Origin: Azospirillum endophyticum | GTDB lineage: Bacteria > Pseudomonadota > Alphaproteobacteria > Azospirillales > Azospirillaceae | Reading direction: 5' to 3' | Assembly: GCF_016595245.1 (NCBI RefSeq) | Contig: NZ_JAENHM010000073.1 | Span: 504,365 to 568,364 of the forward strand | Length of the DNA: 64,000 nt | Shown: positions 16,476-25,821 of the stretch, one piece after another | Position numbering within the stretch: position 1 is the stretch's first letter | Layout of the letters: each line of letters opens with the position of its first letter | Made by a program: the position numbers and the translations under genes | The notes under the pieces: generated by a model | What the model saw: the letters and a program-made list of their open reading frames with translations, nothing else | Database searches by the model: none | What the model was told of the DNA's origin: nothing

Positions 16476-17306
16476 ATGCTGCCCGGCACCCCCATCGGCC
16501 GGCCGACCGGCGGCCAGTCGGCCCAAGGCGGCGGATATGCCGGTGCGGCAGGCGCCGGGCTCCCGCCGCTGCGGATCGGGCGCGCCGGCGGTGCGGTCGA
16601 GCATGCGAATCCGAACAACGGCAGCATCCTGCTTCTGCTGTCGCTGTTCCTGCTGCTCCTGGTCTTCTTCATCGTGCTGAACGCCAATTCGGTGCAGACG
16701 GTGCAGAAGGTGAAGGCGGTTTCCGCCTCGTTGGAGCGGACCTTTCCCAGCTTCATCATCGACCCGCGCCTGCGCGACGGGTCCGAACCGGTGGCCTCGC
16801 GCGCCGGGACCGTCTTCGCCGTGCAGCGGCTGCAGGACGTCGGCACGCTGTTCGCCACCGCGGTCGCGGTTTCCAAGGTGGAGGTGGTCGCCCCCGGTCA
16901 GCTGCTGGAGGTGCGGCTGCCGGCCGACGACCTGTTCGTTCCCGGCACCATGACCCTGCGGCCGGACCGCCAGGGGCTGATCGACCGCATCGCCGATGCC
17001 CTGCGCCAGTCGCGCCAGGGCGAGCGGGTGGAACTGGACGCGCTTCTCGGCATCGGACCGACGGGAACGCCCAGCCAGCCGCCTGGGCCGGTCGCCCGGG
17101 CCGGCGTGCTGGCCCGCGCGCTGGTTGCGGACGGTGCGCCGGGCGGCAACGTCACCGTCGGGATCGAGCGCGGCGAACCCGGCGGGGTGCGCCTGCTGTT
17201 CTCCCTGCGCTGGGACGACGAGGGGGCGGCACGTCCGGTCGCGAAGCCGCCGGTGCCGGCACCGGTTCCCGCACCGGGGCCGACCAGGACCGAGGTGCGG
17301 AAATGA
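16476..17306 (+). CDS. MotB-like single-pass membrane protein lacking the channel Asp
   Basis: 276 residues: a flexible Gly-rich cytoplasmic head (1-47), one transmembrane helix at about 49-70 (SILLLLSLFLLLLVFFIVLN), and a periplasmic domain ending in a Pro-rich tail. The layout and position resemble MotB/OmpA-type stator proteins, but the helix has no Asp, and there is no clear OmpA peptidoglycan-binding motif. It therefore cannot carry protons on its own. It overlaps the next MotB-like gene by 4 nt, so the two are coupled and could form a mixed dimer. Function unproven. Confidence 0.75.
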   Translation: MLPGTPIGRPTGGQSAQGGGYAGAAGAGLPPLRIGRAGGAVEHANPNNGSILLLLSLFLLLLVFFIVLNANSVQTVQKVKAVSASLERTFPSFIIDPRLRDGSEPVASRAGTVFAVQRLQDVGTLFATAVAVSKVEVVAPGQLLEVRLPADDLFVPGTMTLRPDRQGLIDRIADALRQSRQGERVELDALLGIGPTGTPSQPPGPVARAGVLARALVADGAPGGNVTVGIERGEPGGVRLLFSLRWDDEGAARPVAKPPVPAPVPAPGPTRTEVRK

Positions 17307-18040
17307 TCCGCATTCCCGGCATCGCCGCGAGGGCAGGGGGGCTGGCAGGGGCCGCGGGGGCGGATGATCGCGCCGGCCATCGCAAGACGCTGTGGCTGAT
17401 CAGCTTCACCGACCTGATCTCCTTGATGCTCGCCTTCTTCGTGCTGATGTATTCGATGAGCGAGCCGGAGGCGGAGCGCTGGACCCGGCTGGCGAAAGGC
17501 GTGGCCGAGACGATCCCCGCCGCACGCTCGACGGCCGTCACTCCCTCCGACCGGCCGGCCGACCCCGGTGCCGCGTTCAACGCCATGGCGGTGGAGGCCC
17601 GGGCGGCGATCGACCTGCATTATCTGGCCGCCTTGCTGGGAAGCCAGCTGCGCTCGAATGCGGAGCTGGCGGTGGTCGATGTCCGGCGCGAGGATGACCG
17701 TGTCGTCATCCGCCTGCCCGGTGAGCGGATGTTCGATCCGAGCGGCGCCGCCTTTACCGACGAGGGGCGGCGGGTGTTGTTCCTGTTGGGGGCCGTCATC
17801 GGCCGCATCGGCAACCGGATCGAGCTGGTCGGCCATGCCGAGCATGAGGACTCGGCCGGCGGCGTTGCCTGGGAACGGGCGCTGACCCGGGCAGTCGCCG
17901 TCTCGGCCGCCCTGCGCGAGACCGGCTATCGCCGTGATCTGGTGGCGCGGGCGGTGATGCTGCCGGTGGACGGGGCCGGGATGGCCGGCGGCGGGCGTCT
18001 GCCGGTGGACATCGTGGTGCGAGAGGAAGGAGCGGATTGA
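17303..18040 (+). CDS. MotB-like protein with the conserved channel Asp
   Basis: 245 residues. The transmembrane segment ISFTDLISLMLAFFVLMYSM (33-52) is a very good match to the MotB plug/channel helix, with the proton-carrying Asp at D37. The periplasmic part has an OmpA-like core (RVVIRLPGERMFDPSGAAFT ... RIELVGHAEHEDSAG), though the usual NxxLSxxRA motif is changed to WERALTRAVAV. No MotA gene is nearby, so it must use one encoded elsewhere or do something else. It starts at 17303, overlapping the upstream paralogue, and is followed after 1 nt by the TPR gene. Confidence 0.85.
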   Translation: MIRIPGIAARAGGLAGAAGADDRAGHRKTLWLISFTDLISLMLAFFVLMYSMSEPEAERWTRLAKGVAETIPAARSTAVTPSDRPADPGAAFNAMAVEARAAIDLHYLAALLGSQLRSNAELAVVDVRREDDRVVIRLPGERMFDPSGAAFTDEGRRVLFLLGAVIGRIGNRIELVGHAEHEDSAGGVAWERALTRAVAVSAALRETGYRRDLVARAVMLPVDGAGMAGGGRLPVDIVVREEGAD

Positions 18041-18041
18041 G

Positions 18042-21000
18042 GTGACGGACCGGTCGGCTTACCGAAGGAAGCGCTGGCTGCGCGGCTGTGCCGCCGCGGT
18101 GGCGCTGCTCGCCGTGCCGACCCTGCTGTCTCCCGGTCTCCTCGTCGCTGCGGCCGAGGCGGCCAGCGTGCCGGTGCGCGGCGGCACCCACAAGGATTTC
18201 GGCCGGCTGGTCTTCGATTGGCCGGGCAAGGTCGATTACACCGCGTCGGTCGACGGCGACCGGCTGGTCGTCGCCTTCACCGAACCCATCGACGCTCCGC
18301 TGGACCGGCTGGTGCGGGCGCTGCCCGACTATCTGGCCGACGGCCGGGTGGAGGCGGACGGCAAGACCGTCTCGTTCGACCTGAAGCGCCCCGTCTCGCT
18401 CAAGAGCTTCCGCAACGGCAACGCCGTCGCCATCGACCTATCGCCCGCGGCGAAGGCGGAGAACGTCAAGCCGGAGGCCGCCAAAGCCGAAGCGGCGAAA
18501 CCCGACATGGTGAAGGCCGAAGCGGCGAGGCCGGTGCCCTCCTCCGGTCGGCTGCGGGTGCAGGGTGCCGACCAGCCTGACCAGAGCCGCCTGACCTTCG
18601 ATTGGGCGTCGCCGGTCGGCTACAAGGTCACGCGCGACGGTGCCGCGGTGACGGTCGCCTTCGATAAGGGCGGCACCGCCGATCTTGTGCCTCTCGCCAA
18701 GACGCCGTTGCGCAACATCCGGAACATCGAGTCCTACCGCCAGCCCGACGGCTCGCTGGCCGTCACCCTCGCCGTTCCACAGGATGCGGAGGTGACCGAC
18801 AGCGCGTCGGGCAAGTCGATGGTGCTCGCCGTCGGCAATCCCGGATCCCGCGCCGGCCTGCCCCGAGACGAGGCGGCTCCGCCTGCCGCGGGCCAGCCCG
18901 TGTCCGGGTCCCAGGGAACCGATGCGGGGCAGGGCGGCCAGGGAACCAGCCGGCCGGCACCGGCGAAGGAAGCCGTCAGGGACGGTGGCAAGGATGCCCC
19001 GACGATGGCGTCCGCGACCTCCGGCCGTTCGGCCATCGCGGCGAATGCCGCAGCACCGACGACGGCGAATGCCGCAGCACCGACGACGGCGAATGCCGCA
19101 GCACCGACGACGGCGAATGCCGCAGCACCGGCGGCGGCGAATGCCGCCCCCCCGAAAATGGCCGGAACCGCGGCCTCTTCCCCTGCCGAGGCCAAGGCGG
19201 CCTCCGTGCCGCCGGCCGATGCGAAGGCCCAGCCGGCGGCTGGTCCGAAGGGGCCGGTGCTGACCTTCGATACCGGCGGTCCGGCTTCCATCGCCGTCTA
19301 TCCGCGGGCAGGCCAGCTCTATGTCGTGTTCGACCGGCCGATGCCCATCGGCGCCGGCAAGCTCAGCGGTCCCGGTGCCGAGCTGATGGGCGCGGTGGAG
19401 CCGGTGCCGGCGACCGGCGGCAGCGTGTTCCGCACCAAGATCGGCCCGATGGTGTGGCCGACGGTGGAGCGGCAGGGCACCACATGGCGCATCCTGTCTT
19501 CCGCCCGTCCCGCTAACATGGCCAGCGCCGGCGACCTCCGGGTCGAGCCGGACCCCGACTTCCTGCTCGGCGCCCGGCTGCTGGTGCGCGCCCCCGATGC
19601 GGCCAACATCGTTCAATTCGCCGATCCCGACGTCGGCGATCGCATCCAGGTTGTTCCGCTGCCCAGCCCGGGGCAGGGCATACCCGAACCCCACCGCTAT
19701 CCGGATCTGGAGGTCATGCCGTCCTACCAGGGGGTGGTGGTGAGGCCGATCTCCGACAATGTGACGGTGCGGGCGATCAAGGAGGGGGTGGAGCTGACCA
19801 CTGCCGGCGGCCTGCACATCTCGCCGGCCGCCGATGCCGGCAATCCGGTGGCGGTGCCGCCTCCTGCTTCCATGCCCGCCCCGCAGCCGGTTCCGCCGCA
19901 ACTGGCCGCCGCGCCCGTTTCGGCCCAGCCCCCGGCCGGCGGCGCGTCCGCCGCCATGGAGCCGCCGAAGGCCCCGGCAGCCTCCCAACCCCCTGCGGCG
20001 CAGGGTCGCCGCCTGTTCAACCTGCCGGCCTGGAAGCACGGTGACCTCGACCATTTCACCGAAGCCCGTCAGGACCTTCAACTCGCCGTCGTCAATGCGC
20101 CGGAATCCGAGCGGCCCAAGGCCCAGCTCGACCTCGCGCGCTTCTATTTCGCCAACGGGTTCGGACAGGAGACGCTCGGCCTGCTGGACGTGCTGCAGCA
20201 GAACCAGCCCGACCTGGAGGGCTGGCCGGAATTCCGCGCGCTGCGCGGCGCCGCCCGCGTCCTGACCGGCGATCAGGACGGTGCGGAGGCCGACCTGTCG
20301 GTGCCTACCCTGGCCGGCAATCCGGAAGCCAATTTGTGGCGCGCCGCGATCGCCGCCGACCGCCGCGACTGGCCCAAGGCGATGGCCGGCTTCAAGGCGT
20401 CGGGATCGATCCTGAACAGCTATCCGGACCCGATGCTCGGGAAGCTCGGCCTGCGGGCGGCGGAGGCGGCGCTGGAGACGCGCGACACCGCCACCGCCAA
20501 GCGGCTGTTCGACCGGGTGATCGAACATGGCAGCCCGGATCAGGAGGAAAATCCGCAGACGCAATATCTGCGCGGCCTGCTCTATGCCCAGACCGGCGAG
20601 ATCGACCAGGCGCGGGAGCAGTTGACCGCCGCCTACAACAGCTACGACCGGCTCTACCGGGCCAAGGCCGGGCTGGCCCTGACCAATCTGGAGCTGTCGG
20701 AAGGCAAGATGTCGCCGACCGCCGCGGCGGAGCAGCTGGCCGGCCTGACCTTCACCTGGCGCGGCGATGACCTGGAGATGCAGATCCGCTCGCGCATGGG
20801 CGAAGTGCTGATCGCCGGCGGCGAATATGCCAAGGGCTTCAACACGATGAAGGAAACGGCGGCACTGGTCGCCGACACGCCGCGGGCCGAGGCGATCACC
20901 AAGGAGATGTCGCGCATCTTCGCCGACCTGTTCAAGGACGGGGCGCAGCGCCTGCCGACGCTCGATGCCATGCAGCTCTACGACCAGTTCCGCGAGCTGA

Positions 21001-21719
21001 CTCCGGTGGGCGAGGCCGGCGACGAGATCATCCGGCAGCTGGCGGAACGGTTGATCTCCATCGACCTGCTGAACCGCGCCGCCGACCTGCTGCAGCATCA
21101 GGTGGAATACCGCCTGTCCGGGCTGGACAAGGCGCGGGTCGGCACGCGGCTGGCGTCGGTGCGCCTGCTCGACAACAAGCCGGAAGACGCGTTGAAGGCG
21201 CTGGAGCTGTCCAACGTCGCCGGGCTGCCAGCCGATCTGGCGGCGGAGCGGCGGCTGATGCAGGCCAAGGCGCTGGCGGAGCTGAACCGCGGCGACGAGG
21301 CGATGCAGCTCCTGGCCCAGGACGACAGCAGCAACGCCAACCTGCTGCGCGTCGACATCGCGTGGAAGGGGCAGAAATGGGATGCCGCGGCGCTGGCGCT
21401 GAACAAGGTGATCGGGCCGGCGCCGGCGCCGGGCAAGCCGCTCGACCCCAACATGTCGCAGCTGGTGCTCAACCGGGCCGTCGCGCTGGCGCTGGCCGGC
21501 GATGGCAACGGGCTGAACCTGCTGAAGAAGGACTTCGAAGGGCCGATGAAGGGCGGGCCGAACGAGGACGCCTTCCGCATCCTCACCCGCCCGGAACAGG
21601 CCATGGGCCTGATCGACGTCGGCACCATCCGCTCCCGCGTCGCGGAAGTGGATATGTTCAAGAAGTTTCTGAAGGAATATCGCGGCGGCAAGCAGCCGGC
21701 GGAAAAGCCGACCTCCTGA
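18042..21719 (+). CDS. Large periplasmic protein with AMIN-like domains and TPR repeats
   Basis: 1225 residues, GTG start with GGAAGGAG just upstream. N-terminal signal peptide (basic head RRKRWLRG, then a hydrophobic stretch to AEAAS around residue 45). Three AMIN-like beta modules follow (LVFDWPGKVDYTASV near 60; LTFDWASPVGYKV near 185; a third near 410), separated by Ala/Pro/Lys-rich linkers, one of which holds an 8-residue tandem repeat (NAAAPTTA). The C-terminal half (about 680-1200) is helical TPR-like, e.g. AQTGEIDQAREQLTAAYNSY. AMIN modules in other proteins bind peptidoglycan, so a cell-wall scaffold is a fair guess. Its place behind two MotB-like genes suggests a flagellar or stator role. 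Confidence 0.8.
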   Translation: MTDRSAYRRKRWLRGCAAAVALLAVPTLLSPGLLVAAAEAASVPVRGGTHKDFGRLVFDWPGKVDYTASVDGDRLVVAFTEPIDAPLDRLVRALPDYLADGRVEADGKTVSFDLKRPVSLKSFRNGNAVAIDLSPAAKAENVKPEAAKAEAAKPDMVKAEAARPVPSSGRLRVQGADQPDQSRLTFDWASPVGYKVTRDGAAVTVAFDKGGTADLVPLAKTPLRNIRNIESYRQPDGSLAVTLAVPQDAEVTDSASGKSMVLAVGNPGSRAGLPRDEAAPPAAGQPVSGSQGTDAGQGGQGTSRPAPAKEAVRDGGKDAPTMASATSGRSAIAANAAAPTTANAAAPTTANAAAPTTANAAAPAAANAAPPKMAGTAASSPAEAKAASVPPADAKAQPAAGPKGPVLTFDTGGPASIAVYPRAGQLYVVFDRPMPIGAGKLSGPGAELMGAVEPVPATGGSVFRTKIGPMVWPTVERQGTTWRILSSARPANMASAGDLRVEPDPDFLLGARLLVRAPDAANIVQFADPDVGDRIQVVPLPSPGQGIPEPHRYPDLEVMPSYQGVVVRPISDNVTVRAIKEGVELTTAGGLHISPAADAGNPVAVPPPASMPAPQPVPPQLAAAPVSAQPPAGGASAAMEPPKAPAASQPPAAQGRRLFNLPAWKHGDLDHFTEARQDLQLAVVNAPESERPKAQLDLARFYFANGFGQETLGLLDVLQQNQPDLEGWPEFRALRGAARVLTGDQDGAEADLSVPTLAGNPEANLWRAAIAADRRDWPKAMAGFKASGSILNSYPDPMLGKLGLRAAEAALETRDTATAKRLFDRVIEHGSPDQEENPQTQYLRGLLYAQTGEIDQAREQLTAAYNSYDRLYRAKAGLALTNLELSEGKMSPTAAAEQLAGLTFTWRGDDLEMQIRSRMGEVLIAGGEYAKGFNTMKETAALVADTPRAEAITKEMSRIFADLFKDGAQRLPTLDAMQLYDQFRELTPVGEAGDEIIRQLAERLISIDLLNRAADLLQHQVEYRLSGLDKARVGTRLASVRLLDNKPEDALKALELSNVAGLPADLAAERRLMQAKALAELNRGDEAMQLLAQDDSSNANLLRVDIAWKGQKWDAAALALNKVIGPAPAPGKPLDPNMSQLVLNRAVALALAGDGNGLNLLKKDFEGPMKGGPNEDAFRILTRPEQAMGLIDVGTIRSRVAEVDMFKKFLKEYRGGKQPAEKPTS
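19041..19160 (+). repeat. 24-bp in-frame tandem repeat (about five units)
   Basis: Units start at 19041, 19065, 19089, 19113 and 19137. The first three are identical, the fourth has two changes, the fifth is degenerate. Encodes NAAAPTTA in a linker of the AMIN/TPR protein. Confidence 0.9.
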
Positions 21720-21791
21720 CGCGATCCTCCTGAAGGCGGCGGGACGCCTTGCGGGGGCCCATCGCGGTGCCCCGCCGCCCGCTCCGCGCCG

Positions 21792-22337
21792 TCACTTCGG
21801 CAGCAGAACCTTGTCGATGACGTGGACGACGCCGTTGGACTGCTCGACGTCGGCGATGGTGACGCGGGCCGTGGTGCCGGAGGCATCGGCGACCATGACG
21901 GCGTCGCCGGACTGGGTGAAGGTCAGCGGCATCCCCTCCACCGTCTTCAGCATCGCCTTGCCGTTGCCCTTCTTGATGTCCGCGACGATGTCCTTGGCGG
22001 TCAGCTTTCCGGGAACGACGTGATAGGTCAGCACCTTGGTCAGCTGGCCCTTGTTCTCCGGCTTCAGCAGGGTATCGACGGTGCCGGCGGGCAATGCTGC
22101 AAAGGCCTCGTTGGTCGGGGCGAAGACGGTGAAGGGGCCCTTGCCGTTCAGCGTGTCGACCAGCCCGGCAGCCTTCACGGCGGCGACCAGCGTGGTGTGG
22201 TCCTTGGACTGGGACGCGTTTTCCACGATGGTCTTGCTGGAGTACATCGGCGCGCCGCCGACCATCTTTTCCATGGTCGCATTGGCGCAACCGGCAAAAA
22301 GAAGGGTGGCGATCGCCACGGTGGCAACCTTCTTCAT
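21792..22337 (-). CDS. Fasciclin (FAS1) domain lipoprotein
   Basis: 181 residues. Signal peptide of lipoprotein type: MKKVATVAIATLLFAGC, with C17 as the lipidated residue. One FAS1 domain fills the rest: LVAAVKAAGLVDTLNGKGPF, TVFAPTNEAFAALPAGTVD, LTYHVVPGKLTAKDI and VHVIDKVLLPK. FAS1 domains mediate adhesion or surface attachment in many organisms. I start at 22337 because AGAGGGA lies just upstream. It stands between the AMIN/TPR gene (convergent) and kup. Confidence 0.93.
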   Translation of the reverse strand: MKKVATVAIATLLFAGCANATMEKMVGGAPMYSSKTIVENASQSKDHTTLVAAVKAAGLVDTLNGKGPFTVFAPTNEAFAALPAGTVDTLLKPENKGQLTKVLTYHVVPGKLTAKDIVADIKKGNGKAMLKTVEGMPLTFTQSGDAVMVADASGTTARVTIADVEQSNGVVHVIDKVLLPK

Positions 22338-22495
22338 AGCATTCCCTCTTGTCGGTGAAGGTCCGCTTTCTCGCGGACACATCACCGTTACGGGGGCGTC
22401 TTTTGATCAGATCACCGAGATTTCCACGCGCGATGCCGATTTCTTCGATCGCGGAAGAGGTAGTCCTTCGAGGATTTCGATCCCCTTCCTGCCGG

Positions 22496-24394
22496 CTAAA
22501 GCTGAACCTGGGTTCCCAATTCCACCACGCGGTTCGGCGGCAGCTTGAAGAAGTCGGTAGCGCTGACCGAGGTGCGGGACATCACGACGAACAGCTTCTC
22601 CCGCCACAGCGCCATCTGCGAGTTCATCTGCGGGATCAGCGTCTCGCGGCCCAGGAAGAAGGAGGTCGCCATCACGTCGAACTCCAGCCCGAAGGCCTTG
22701 CACAGCCGCAGGGCCTTGGGAATGTTCGGTTCCTGCGAGAAGCCATAGCGCACGGTGATGCGGTAGAAGCCCTCGGCCAGGCCCTCCACCACCACGCGGT
22801 CCTTGGCGGGGACGCGCGGCACATCCTCCACCACCACGGTGACGAAGACGACGCGCTCGTGCAGAACCTGATTGTGCTTCAGGTTGTGCAGCAGCGCGAT
22901 CGGCACGGTGTTGGAACTGGAGGTCATGAAGACCGCGGTGCCCTTCACCCGATGGATGTCGGCGGATTTCGCCTGGCGCTTGATGAAGGCGTCGAGCGGC
23001 AGCGACTCCTCGGCCAGCCGCTTGGTCAGCACGGCGCGGCCGCGGCGCCAGGTCGCCATCAGGCTGAGCGTGATGACGGCGATCACCAGCGGCACCCAGC
23101 CGCCATGGGGGATCTTCACCGCGTTGGCGGCGAAGAAGGAAATCTCCACGGTCAGGAAGACCGCCCCGACGGCGAGGCAGAGCGGCAGGCTCCAGTTCCA
23201 GCGCCGCCGCGCCACCACCAGGAACAGGGTGGTGGTGATGATCATGTCGCCGGTCACCGCGATGCCGTAGGCCGCCGCCAGCCGGGTGGAGGATTGGAAG
23301 ACCAGCACCAGCCCCAGCACCGCGGCCAGCAGGCCCCAGTTGGCGCGGGGGATGTAGATCTGCCCCTCCTCTTCGTTGGAGGTGTGGCGGATGTCGAGGC
23401 GCGGGCAAAGGCCCAGCTGCACCGCCTGCCGGGTCAGGGAGAAGACACCGGAGATCACCGCCTGGCTGGCGATGACGGTGGCGGCCGTCGACAGGCCGAT
23501 CAGCGGATAGAGGCCCCAGTCCGGTGCCAGCAGGTAGAAGGGGCTGCGCACCGCCGTCGGATCGTTCAGCAGAAGCGCGCATTGGCCCAGATAGTTCAGC
23601 AGGAGCGCCGGCAGCACCACGGCCAGCCATGCGACCTGGATCGGGCGGCGGCCGAAATGGCCCATGTCGGCATAGAGCGCCTCGCCGCCGGTCACCGCCA
23701 GCACGACCGCGCCCAGCACGAGGAAACCGGCGATGCCATGCTCGATGAAGAAGGATAGGGCGTAGAGCGGGTTGAAGGCGACCAGCACGCCCGGCTGCTG
23801 GACCACCTCGACCAGTCCGAGGATGCCGAGCGTGGAGAACCAGGCCAGCATGATCGGCCCGAACAAGGCGCCGACGCGCGAGGTGCCGTGGCTCTGGATC
23901 GCGAACAGGGCGATCAGGATGGCGACGGTCAGCGGCACCACCGCCGATTCGAGCGCCGGCTCCGCCACCTCCAGCCCCTCGACCGCCGACAGGACGGACA
24001 TCGCCGGGGTGATCATGCCGTCGCCGTAGAACAGCGAGGCGCCGAACAGCCCGAGCGCCGTCAGCACCGTCAGCCGGCCCGACGCGTCCGGCCGCGTCTT
24101 CGACGCCAGCGCCAGGAGGGAGAGGATGCCGCCCTCGCCCTTGTTGTCGGCCCGCATCACGAAGCCCACGTATTTCACGGTGACGACCATCACCAGGGCC
24201 CAGAACACCAGGGACATGATGCCCAGGACGTTCTCAGGCGTCAGTGCCAGCCCATGCTCGCCGCCGAAGCATTCGCGCAGCGTGTAGAGCGGGCTGGTGC
24301 CGATGTCGCCGAAAACGACGCCGAGCGCGCCCAGGGTCAGCGTCGCGAGCTTGCCGGTATCGGGCGGCGCAGCCTTCAAAGCGGTGTCAGTCAT
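22496..24394 (-). CDS. kup: Low-affinity potassium uptake protein Kup
   Basis: Constitutive K+/H+ symporter of the KUP/HAK/KT family. 632 residues, about 12 transmembrane helices then a cytoplasmic tail. Diagnostic opening LTLGALGVVFGDIGTSPLYTL, then KGEGGILSLLALA, YGDGMITPAMSVLSAVEGL and GGEALYADMGHFG. Full length, no breaks. It interrupts the flagellar genes on either side, with no functional link apparent. Confidence 0.97.
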   Translation of the reverse strand: MTDTALKAAPPDTGKLATLTLGALGVVFGDIGTSPLYTLRECFGGEHGLALTPENVLGIMSLVFWALVMVVTVKYVGFVMRADNKGEGGILSLLALASKTRPDASGRLTVLTALGLFGASLFYGDGMITPAMSVLSAVEGLEVAEPALESAVVPLTVAILIALFAIQSHGTSRVGALFGPIMLAWFSTLGILGLVEVVQQPGVLVAFNPLYALSFFIEHGIAGFLVLGAVVLAVTGGEALYADMGHFGRRPIQVAWLAVVLPALLLNYLGQCALLLNDPTAVRSPFYLLAPDWGLYPLIGLSTAATVIASQAVISGVFSLTRQAVQLGLCPRLDIRHTSNEEEGQIYIPRANWGLLAAVLGLVLVFQSSTRLAAAYGIAVTGDMIITTTLFLVVARRRWNWSLPLCLAVGAVFLTVEISFFAANAVKIPHGGWVPLVIAVITLSLMATWRRGRAVLTKRLAEESLPLDAFIKRQAKSADIHRVKGTAVFMTSSSNTVPIALLHNLKHNQVLHERVVFVTVVVEDVPRVPAKDRVVVEGLAEGFYRITVRYGFSQEPNIPKALRLCKAFGLEFDVMATSFFLGRETLIPQMNSQMALWREKLFVVMSRTSVSATDFFKLPPNRVVELGTQVQL

Positions 24395-24652
24395 GAAGTG
24401 GTTGCGGTCCGAAGTTGGTCCGTCGTTCGATGGCGCCCGTTGCTGCGGCTTCGTTCCGGCCCGCCGCCCCCTTCGGTGGTCGTGACCGGTCGGAACGATC
24501 CGGCGGGCCGGCAGTCCTGCCGGTCGTCCCGCCGACGCGCATCGTCCTTCCTCATACGCGTTTACGGCGTCCGACGCCAGAGCGGGCTTGCGCCGGCAAT
24601 CCCGGGCCTGAACGATGCGACGAAGTGCGCAGGGCGCCGCCCCGCGGCGGCC

Positions 24653-25453
24653 TCAGAGCGTTCCGAAGCTGCGGGCCAGGGACCCGGCGATCAGGTACCA
24701 CCCGTCGACCAGCACGAAGAAGATGATCTTGAACGGGATGGCGACCATGGTCGGCGGCAGCATCATCATGCCCATCGACATCAGGATCGACGACACCACC
24801 ATGTCGATGATGAGGAAGGGCAGGAACAGCAGGAACCCGATCTCGAACCCGCGCTTGATCTCCGAGATCATGAAGGCCGGCACCAGGACGTGCAGCGGCA
24901 TGTCGTTCCCCTCCGGCACGGAGGGGAGGCGGGCCATGTCCATGAACAGCCGGAGGTCCTTCTCGCTGGTGTGGTGCAGCATGAAATCGCGCAAGGGTGC
25001 CACCGTGCGGCGGAACGCCTCCATCTCGTCGATTTCCTGGTTCATCAGCGGCTGGATGCCCTGGGTGTAGCTGCGCTCGAACACCGGCGCCATCACGAAG
25101 AAGGTCAGGAACAGGGCCAGCGACATCATCACCGTGGTCGGCGGCACCTGCTGCACGCCCAGCGCGTTGCGCAGGAAGGACAGTACGATGACGATGCGGG
25201 TGAAGGCCGTCATCATGATCAGGATCGACGGCGCCAGCGACAGCACCGTGATCAGGCCGATGGTCTGGACGATGCGGCCGGTGGCGGTGCCGCCGGCGTC
25301 GCCGAGGTCGAAGGTCAGGCTCTGCGCCAGTGCCGGCCCGGCGCTCAGCCCCAGCGCCACGCCGACGGCGAGCGCCAGCGCCAGCCCGGCGGCGGCCGGC
25401 TTCCAGCAGGACGGTCGGCCGGATCGCAGACGGCGGAGCATGGCCGCCGTCAT
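24653..25453 (-). CDS. fliP: Flagellar type III export protein FliP
   Basis: Core of the export gate with FliQ and FliR. 266 residues with a cleavable signal peptide (ending PALAQS), as in classical FliP, and four transmembrane helices. Family signatures: LSLAPSILIMMTAFTRIVIV, FLRNALGVQQVPPTTVM and FMISEIKRGFEIGFLLFLPF. The ATG overlaps the fliO stop (ATGA), so translation is coupled. fliQ, fliR and flhB lie 3-6 kb away on the other strand. Confidence 0.96.
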   Translation of the reverse strand: MTAAMLRRLRSGRPSCWKPAAAGLALALAVGVALGLSAGPALAQSLTFDLGDAGGTATGRIVQTIGLITVLSLAPSILIMMTAFTRIVIVLSFLRNALGVQQVPPTTVMMSLALFLTFFVMAPVFERSYTQGIQPLMNQEIDEMEAFRRTVAPLRDFMLHHTSEKDLRLFMDMARLPSVPEGNDMPLHVLVPAFMISEIKRGFEIGFLLFLPFLIIDMVVSSILMSMGMMMLPPTMVAIPFKIIFFVLVDGWYLIAGSLARSFGTL

Positions 25454-25800
25454 CACTGCGGGCTCCCGGCCGGCGCGGCATCGGCCGGCCTTGCGGCGAA
25501 CGTATCCGCGTTCCTGGCGAGAGCCGTGTCGAAGCCCGCGGCCGGGGCGCTGTCCACCAGCAGGTCGCCGTTGGCGCTCAGCAGGATCAGATGCTCGCGG
25601 TCGTCGCGGCGGACCAGGATCAGCCGCCGCTTGGCGTCGATCGGCAGCGCCTCCACCACGCTCAGCCGGCGCTGGCGGGCGCGTCCGCGCACCGTGCCCC
25701 CGGCCATGCCGACGCGGCGCATCACCCAGGCGACGACCATGATCAGCGCCACCACGAAGACGAGCGCCATCAGGAATCGGATATACTGGTCGAGATCCAT
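25453..25800 (-). CDS. fliO: Flagellar export protein FliO
   Basis: 115 residues, one transmembrane helix at 7-27 (IRFLMALVFVVALIMVVAWV), then a cytoplasmic domain with LSVVEALPIDAKRRLILVRR and EHLILL, the FliO core. FliO stabilises the FliP ring during gate assembly. Pairing with fliP confirms the call. The Ala/Pro-rich tail is unremarkable. Confidence 0.92.
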   Translation of the reverse strand: MDLDQYIRFLMALVFVVALIMVVAWVMRRVGMAGGTVRGRARQRRLSVVEALPIDAKRRLILVRRDDREHLILLSANGDLLVDSAPAAGFDTALARNADTFAARPADAAPAGSPQ

Positions 25801-25821
25801 GGAAAAGGCGGGCTTTCTGTG

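Noticed and set aside
19041..19160. CRISPR array
   Set aside because: The repeat is in frame with no spacers; the same holds for the 22-bp repeat at 43390-43470.
18438..21098. A long minus-strand frame opposite the AMIN/TPR gene
   Set aside because: Same reason; its residues are Arg/Gly/His-rich, as expected for a shadow of a GC-rich gene.
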